Positions 46,076 through 49,463 of a stretch of DNA of 49,463 nt are shown here, piece after piece. The position numbers and the translations under genes are program-made. Source of the DNA: Sphingomonas sp. AOB5 (lineage in GTDB: Bacteria > Pseudomonadota > Alphaproteobacteria > Sphingomonadales > Sphingomonadaceae); contig NZ_JARNTV010000008.1 in NCBI RefSeq assembly GCF_029433115.1, forward strand, positions 60,001 to 109,463, in the 5' to 3' direction. The notes below the pieces were generated by a model. That model was not told the DNA's origin and ran no database searches. It worked only from the letters and a program-made list of their open reading frames with translations. Numbering within the stretch: position 1 is the first letter of the stretch; every line of letters begins with the position of its first letter.

Positions 46076-46918
46076 ATGGACATCGAGCATCTCAAGTCGT
46101 GGATCGGCCGCGAGGAGCGCGCATCGGACGTGGCGTCTGCCGCGCCGCTCGCGGGACTCGCCGCATTGCTCGATCACGAGACGCCGCCATGGGCGGAAGA
46201 CGAAGTGCCGCCGCTCGGCCATTGGCTCTATTTCCTGCCGCAGGCACGCCAGTCGATGATCGGCGACGATGGCCATCCGAAACGCGGCGGCTTTCTCCCG
46301 CCCGTCCCGCTGCCCCGTCGCATGTGGGCTGGCGGACGGCTGAAATTCCATGGCGCCATCCCGGTCGGATCGACGATCGAACGCGTCTCGACCATCGAGG
46401 ACGTTACCGCCAAGTCCGGCGCCAGCGGCGAGATGGTGTTCGTCACCGTCCGCCACGCGATCCATGCCGGCGGGGTCCTAGCCATCGAGGAATGGCAGGA
46501 CCTGGTCTATCGCGGCGAGAGCGCGCCGGGCGCCGCCGCATCCGCAGTGCCGGCATCGACGCGCGAGGCGGATATCAGCCGTGCGTACACCACCGATCCG
46601 GTCGCGCTGTTCCGCTACTCCGCCCTCACCTTCAACGGCCACCGCATCCATTACGACCGCGACTATGCCCGCGATGTCGAAGGCTATCCGGGGCTGGTGG
46701 TGCATGGCCCGCTCTCCGCGACGCTGCTGATGGACCTGTTCCTGCGCGCGCATCCGCGGGCCGCAGTGACCGGCTTTTCCTTCCGCGCCCGCGCACCTTT
46801 GTTCGATATCGCGCCCTTCACGCTCAATCTGGCGCGCGAGGATGGCAAGGCAGCCTTATGGACGGCGGACGCGGGCGGTCGACCGGCGATGACGGCAGAA
46901 ATCGAGACAGGAGAGTGA
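46076..46918 (+). CDS. HTD2/MaoC-type acyl-CoA hydratase (mesaconyl- or itaconyl-CoA hydratase-like)
   Basis: A 280-residue double-hotdog protein. The N-terminal hotdog ends around residue 145; the C-terminal one carries the hydratase signature FRYSALTFNGHRIHYDRDYA with His189 and Asp194-type acids. It is close to FAS1-like dehydratases and to mesaconyl-C4-CoA or itaconyl-CoA hydratases, which hydrate a branched unsaturated dicarboxyl-CoA. The start at 46076 (MDIEHLKSW) is chosen for its family-like N terminus; an ATG at 46055 is also possible. Its stop overlaps the thiolase start (TGATG). It is divergent from the ferredoxin-lyase pair. Confidence 0.85.
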   Translation: MDIEHLKSWIGREERASDVASAAPLAGLAALLDHETPPWAEDEVPPLGHWLYFLPQARQSMIGDDGHPKRGGFLPPVPLPRRMWAGGRLKFHGAIPVGSTIERVSTIEDVTAKSGASGEMVFVTVRHAIHAGGVLAIEEWQDLVYRGESAPGAAASAVPASTREADISRAYTTDPVALFRYSALTFNGHRIHYDRDYARDVEGYPGLVVHGPLSATLLMDLFLRAHPRAAVTGFSFRARAPLFDIAPFTLNLAREDGKAALWTADAGGRPAMTAEIETGE

Positions 46919-48132
46919 TGTTGCGCGACGTGGTGATCTGCGAGCCGCTGCGGACCCCGGTGGGGCGCTTCGGCGGGGTGTTCAAATCGCTCCATGCGCA
47001 TGAGTTGGGCGCGGCGGTGATCCGCGGCCTGCTGGCCAAGACCGGCCTGCCGCCCGAGCAGGTCGACGATGTGCTGTTCGCCCAATGCTATCCGACGATG
47101 GACGCCCCCGCGCTCGGCCGCGTGGTCGGGCTCGACGCGGGGCTGCCGATCAGCGCGGGCGGGCTGCAGATCGACCGGCGCTGCGGATCGGGGCTTCAGG
47201 CGCTGATCTATGGCGTGATGCAGGTCGCAACCGGCGGCTCCGATCTGGTGCTGGCAGGCGGCGCGGAGTCGATGACCAATGCCGCTTTCTACTCCACGAA
47301 AATGCGCTGGGGCATTCCCGGCAGCGGCATGAATTTCGACGATTCGCTGCAAAAGGGCCGGGTCAGCGCGGGCGGATGCAACTTCCCCGTGCCGGGCGGA
47401 ATGATCGAGACCGCCGAGAATCTGCGCCGCGACTATTCGGTGCCGCGCGAGGAGCAGGACGCCTTCGCCGCCGAATCGCATCGCCGCGCCGTGGCGGCGC
47501 AGGATGCCGGCATCTTCGCGCAGGAGATCGTCCCCATCGAGGTGAAGTCGAAGAAGGAGACGCTCCTGATCGACACCGACGAGCATCCGCGCCGTGGCGT
47601 GACCGCGGAATCGCTGGCCGCGCTCAAGCCGCTGACAGCAAAGGACCCCGAATCGACCGTCACTGCCGGTAATGCCAGCGGGCAGAATGACGGCGCCTCG
47701 GTCGCCATCGTCACCACCGCTGCAAAGGCCGCCGAACTGGGGTTGAAACCCTATGCCAGCCTGAAGAGCTGGGCCGTCGCGGGCGTGCCGCCCAAGACGA
47801 TGGGCATCGGCCCGGTGCCGTCGGTCGCCAAGGCGCTGGAGCGCGCCGGGCTGGCACTCAAGGACATCGACCTGATCGAGCTGAATGAAGCCTTCGCCGC
47901 ACAGGTGCTGGCCTGCACGCGCGAATGGAATTTCACCCCATCGGACTTCGAACGGATGAACGTCCATGGCTCCGGTATCTCGCTAGGCCACCCGGTCGGC
48001 GCGACCGGCGGCCGCATCCTCGCCACCCTGCTGCGCGAAATGGACCGCAGCGGCGCGCGCTATGGGATCGAGACGATGTGCATCGGCGGCGGCCAGGGGC
48101 TGGCGGCGGTGTTCGAACGGCATGGGGGCTAG
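46918..48132 (+). CDS. Acetyl-CoA C-acyltransferase (thiolase)
   Basis: A 404-residue degradative thiolase that cleaves 3-oxoacyl-CoA with CoA to acetyl-CoA (or propionyl-CoA) and a shortened acyl-CoA. Nucleophilic Cys89 is in DRRCGSGLQAL, NEAFAAQ holds the Asn-Glu motif, GHPVGATGGR the active His, and MCIGGGQG the second Cys. All are intact. ATG overlaps the hydratase stop and GACAGGAGAG precedes it. A REPIN-like element lies 22 bp after the stop, followed by a transporter gene on the same strand. Confidence 0.95.
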   Translation: MLRDVVICEPLRTPVGRFGGVFKSLHAHELGAAVIRGLLAKTGLPPEQVDDVLFAQCYPTMDAPALGRVVGLDAGLPISAGGLQIDRRCGSGLQALIYGVMQVATGGSDLVLAGGAESMTNAAFYSTKMRWGIPGSGMNFDDSLQKGRVSAGGCNFPVPGGMIETAENLRRDYSVPREEQDAFAAESHRRAVAAQDAGIFAQEIVPIEVKSKKETLLIDTDEHPRRGVTAESLAALKPLTAKDPESTVTAGNASGQNDGASVAIVTTAAKAAELGLKPYASLKSWAVAGVPPKTMGIGPVPSVAKALERAGLALKDIDLIELNEAFAAQVLACTREWNFTPSDFERMNVHGSGISLGHPVGATGGRILATLLREMDRSGARYGIETMCIGGGQGLAAVFERHGG

Positions 48133-48154
48133 CGTAACCGCGCCGCATGCCTAG

Positions 48155-48279
48155 CCCTCCCCCTTGATGGGGGAGGGTTGGGTGGGGGTGACCTCTTCTC
48201 ATGATGCTGTCCGATGAGGAGAGGTCACCCCCACCCTTCCGCCGCTTCGCGGCTCCCCCTCCCCCATCAAGGGGGAGGG
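48155..48279. repeat. REPIN-like paired palindrome, type B, with nested arms
   Basis: Outer arms 48155-48177 and 48257-48279 (23 nt) are perfect reverse complements, core CCCTCCCCCTTGATGGGGG. Inside lies a second inverted pair (48180-48202 with 48213-48236; one mismatch in 23) of GGTGGGGGTGACCTCT type, plus a small GCCGC-ttc-GCGGC hairpin at 48241-48253. It fills nearly all of the thiolase-MFS gap. Confidence 0.8.
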
Positions 48280-48298
48280 ACTTCGGGGTGCGACTTGA

Positions 48299-49463
48299 AT
48301 GCCTGAACCTGCCTCCCCCCACTGGACCCCGCGCAACCGCCTCGCCGCGCTCACCGTCGCGCTCGCCGTCACCGTCTCGGTGCTCGACGGCGTCATGCTC
48401 AACGCCACCCTGCCCAGCATCGCCCGCCAGCTGAACGCCGATCCGGCCGAGGCGATCTGGGTGGTGAACGCGTATCAGCTCGCCGCGGTGATCGCGCTGC
48501 TCCCGCTGGGCAAGGCGGCGGACATTTATGGCCACAAGCGCGTCTACCTGATCTGCGTCGCCCTGTTCGGTATCGGTTCGCTCGGCTGTGCGCTCTCGCC
48601 CGATCTGCCCACGCTCGCGGTCTTCCGCTTCCTTCAGGGATGCGGCGGGGCGGGCAGCATAGGGATTACCAACGCGATGATACGCTATGTCTATCCGCCC
48701 GAGCAATTCGGGCGCGGCGTGGCCAACAATTCGCTGCTGGTCGCGCTGTCGCTCGCGGCGGGGCCAAGCATCGCGTCGGTGATCGTCTCACTGGCCGACT
48801 GGCGCTGGCTGTTCATCATCAACCTGCCGATCGTCGCCCTGCTGATCGCCATCGGCCTGCCCACTTTGCCCCCCGGCGGTCGCGACGTGCACCGCTTCGA
48901 CTGGCAAAGCGCGCTCCTCAGCATGGCCACGTTCGGGCTGATCCTGCTCGCGCTGGATACCGCCGCGCATGATGCCGCCGCGATCCTCCCCGTATCGCTC
49001 ACCATCGCCGGAATAACCGCGGGCGCATTGCTGCTGACCCGGCAAAGGGGTGCCGCCCAGCCCCTGTTGCCCGTAGACATGCTGCGCACCCGCCGCTTCG
49101 GCTTTTCGGTCGCGACGATGTTCGCGGCCTCGGCTGCGCAGCTTACCGCCTATGTCGTGCTGCCCTTCCACTTCCAGCTCGGCCTCGGCCGCAGCCAGAT
49201 CGAAACCGGCCTGCTGTTCCTCCCCTGGCCCATCGCACTCGCCATCGCCGCGCCGCTCGCCGGATGGCTGGGCGACAAGGTCGAGGCGGGGCGGCAGGGC
49301 GGCGTCGGGCTGATCCTGTTCGCCGCGGGGCTGATCCTGCTCGCGACGCTGGAGCCCGGCGCTAGCTTCGCCGACATCGCCTGGCGCATGGCGCTGTGCG
49401 GCTTCGGCTATGGCATCTACCAGCCGGCCAACAGCCGCACGCTGATCACCAGTGCGCCGCCCG
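48299..49463 (+). CDS. DHA2-type MFS multidrug/solute exporter, N-terminal part (runs off the window)
   Basis: The frame is open from ATG 48299 to the end (388 codons). It begins NRLAALTVALAVTVSVLDGVMLNATLPSIA, then WVVNAYQLAAVIALLPLGKAADIYGHKRVYL, the motif-A loop G-K-A-A-D-x-x-G-x-K-R, and motif-C-like GPSIASVI in helix 5. This is the 14-helix drug:proton antiporter type (EmrB/QacA-like), which exports toxic organics or intermediates across the inner membrane. About ten helices are inside the window. The ribosome-binding site is weak, and the leader is almost entirely the REPIN-like hairpin. Substrate unknown. Confidence 0.88.
   Translation, partial: MPEPASPHWTPRNRLAALTVALAVTVSVLDGVMLNATLPSIARQLNADPAEAIWVVNAYQLAAVIALLPLGKAADIYGHKRVYLICVALFGIGSLGCALSPDLPTLAVFRFLQGCGGAGSIGITNAMIRYVYPPEQFGRGVANNSLLVALSLAAGPSIASVIVSLADWRWLFIINLPIVALLIAIGLPTLPPGGRDVHRFDWQSALLSMATFGLILLALDTAAHDAAAILPVSLTIAGITAGALLLTRQRGAAQPLLPVDMLRTRRFGFSVATMFAASAAQLTAYVVLPFHFQLGLGRSQIETGLLFLPWPIALAIAAPLAGWLGDKVEAGRQGGVGLILFAAGLILLATLEPGASFADIAWRMALCGFGYGIYQPANSRTLITSAPP

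Overview
The window is visibly GC-rich and gene-dense. It looks like chromosomal DNA of an alphaproteobacterium, most likely a sphingomonad (Sphingomonadales). Pointers are two large TonB-dependent receptors with the plug signature IVVTA(Q/N)RR, a hisS-prfA-prmC block beside a DUF4167 gene, a crowd of acyl-CoA enzymes and luciferase-like flavoproteins, and palindromic intergenic repeats with a GCGAAGGC core. No rRNA, tRNA, transposase, phage gene or CRISPR array was seen. The assignment rests on recognising families by eye; no database search was run.

Layout. 1-8.7 kb is mostly housekeeping: the end of a polysaccharide flippase, a CBS-domain protein, two tandem DUF4139 proteins, a DUF4167 RNA-binding-like protein, and the overlapping run hisS > prfA > small unknown protein > prmC (all minus strand). 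8.8-16.3 kb holds an enoyl-CoA hydratase, a cytochrome P450, a TonB-dependent receptor, catalase-peroxidase katG and a small Cys-containing protein. 16.3-28.6 kb is one long minus-strand series: CoA transferase, LLM flavoprotein, ribB, alpha/beta hydrolase, second LLM flavoprotein, SDR, molybdopterin oxidoreductase, MFS transporter, TonB-dependent receptor. 28.7-48.1 kb is a beta-oxidation-type cluster: HSL-type esterase, three acyl-CoA dehydrogenases, an NDP-forming acyl-CoA synthetase, three crotonases, 3-hydroxyacyl-CoA dehydrogenase, two aldehyde dehydrogenases, an amidohydrolase, a second small hydrolase, a CoA-ester lyase, a [2Fe-2S] ferredoxin, an HTD2-type hydratase and a thiolase. The window ends inside a DHA2-type MFS exporter.

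How the genes could work together (inference): uptake by TonB-dependent receptor and MFS carrier; oxygenation by the P450 (with the ferredoxin) and by LLM flavin monooxygenases; oxidation by SDR and aldehyde dehydrogenases; ester or lactone opening by alpha/beta hydrolases; CoA loading by the synthetase or CoA transferase; then chain shortening by dehydrogenases, crotonases, 3-hydroxyacyl-CoA dehydrogenase and thiolase. The set fits catabolism of a cyclic or branched compound such as a terpenoid, steroid side chain or alicyclic acid. The substrate cannot be read from the sequence.

Five paired-palindrome (REPIN-like) elements lie between co-directional genes, each within 25 bp of the upstream gene's stop codon. 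No transcription factor gene is visible anywhere in the window, although the catabolic cluster spans about 30 kb. Every gap between genes is shorter than 300 bp.
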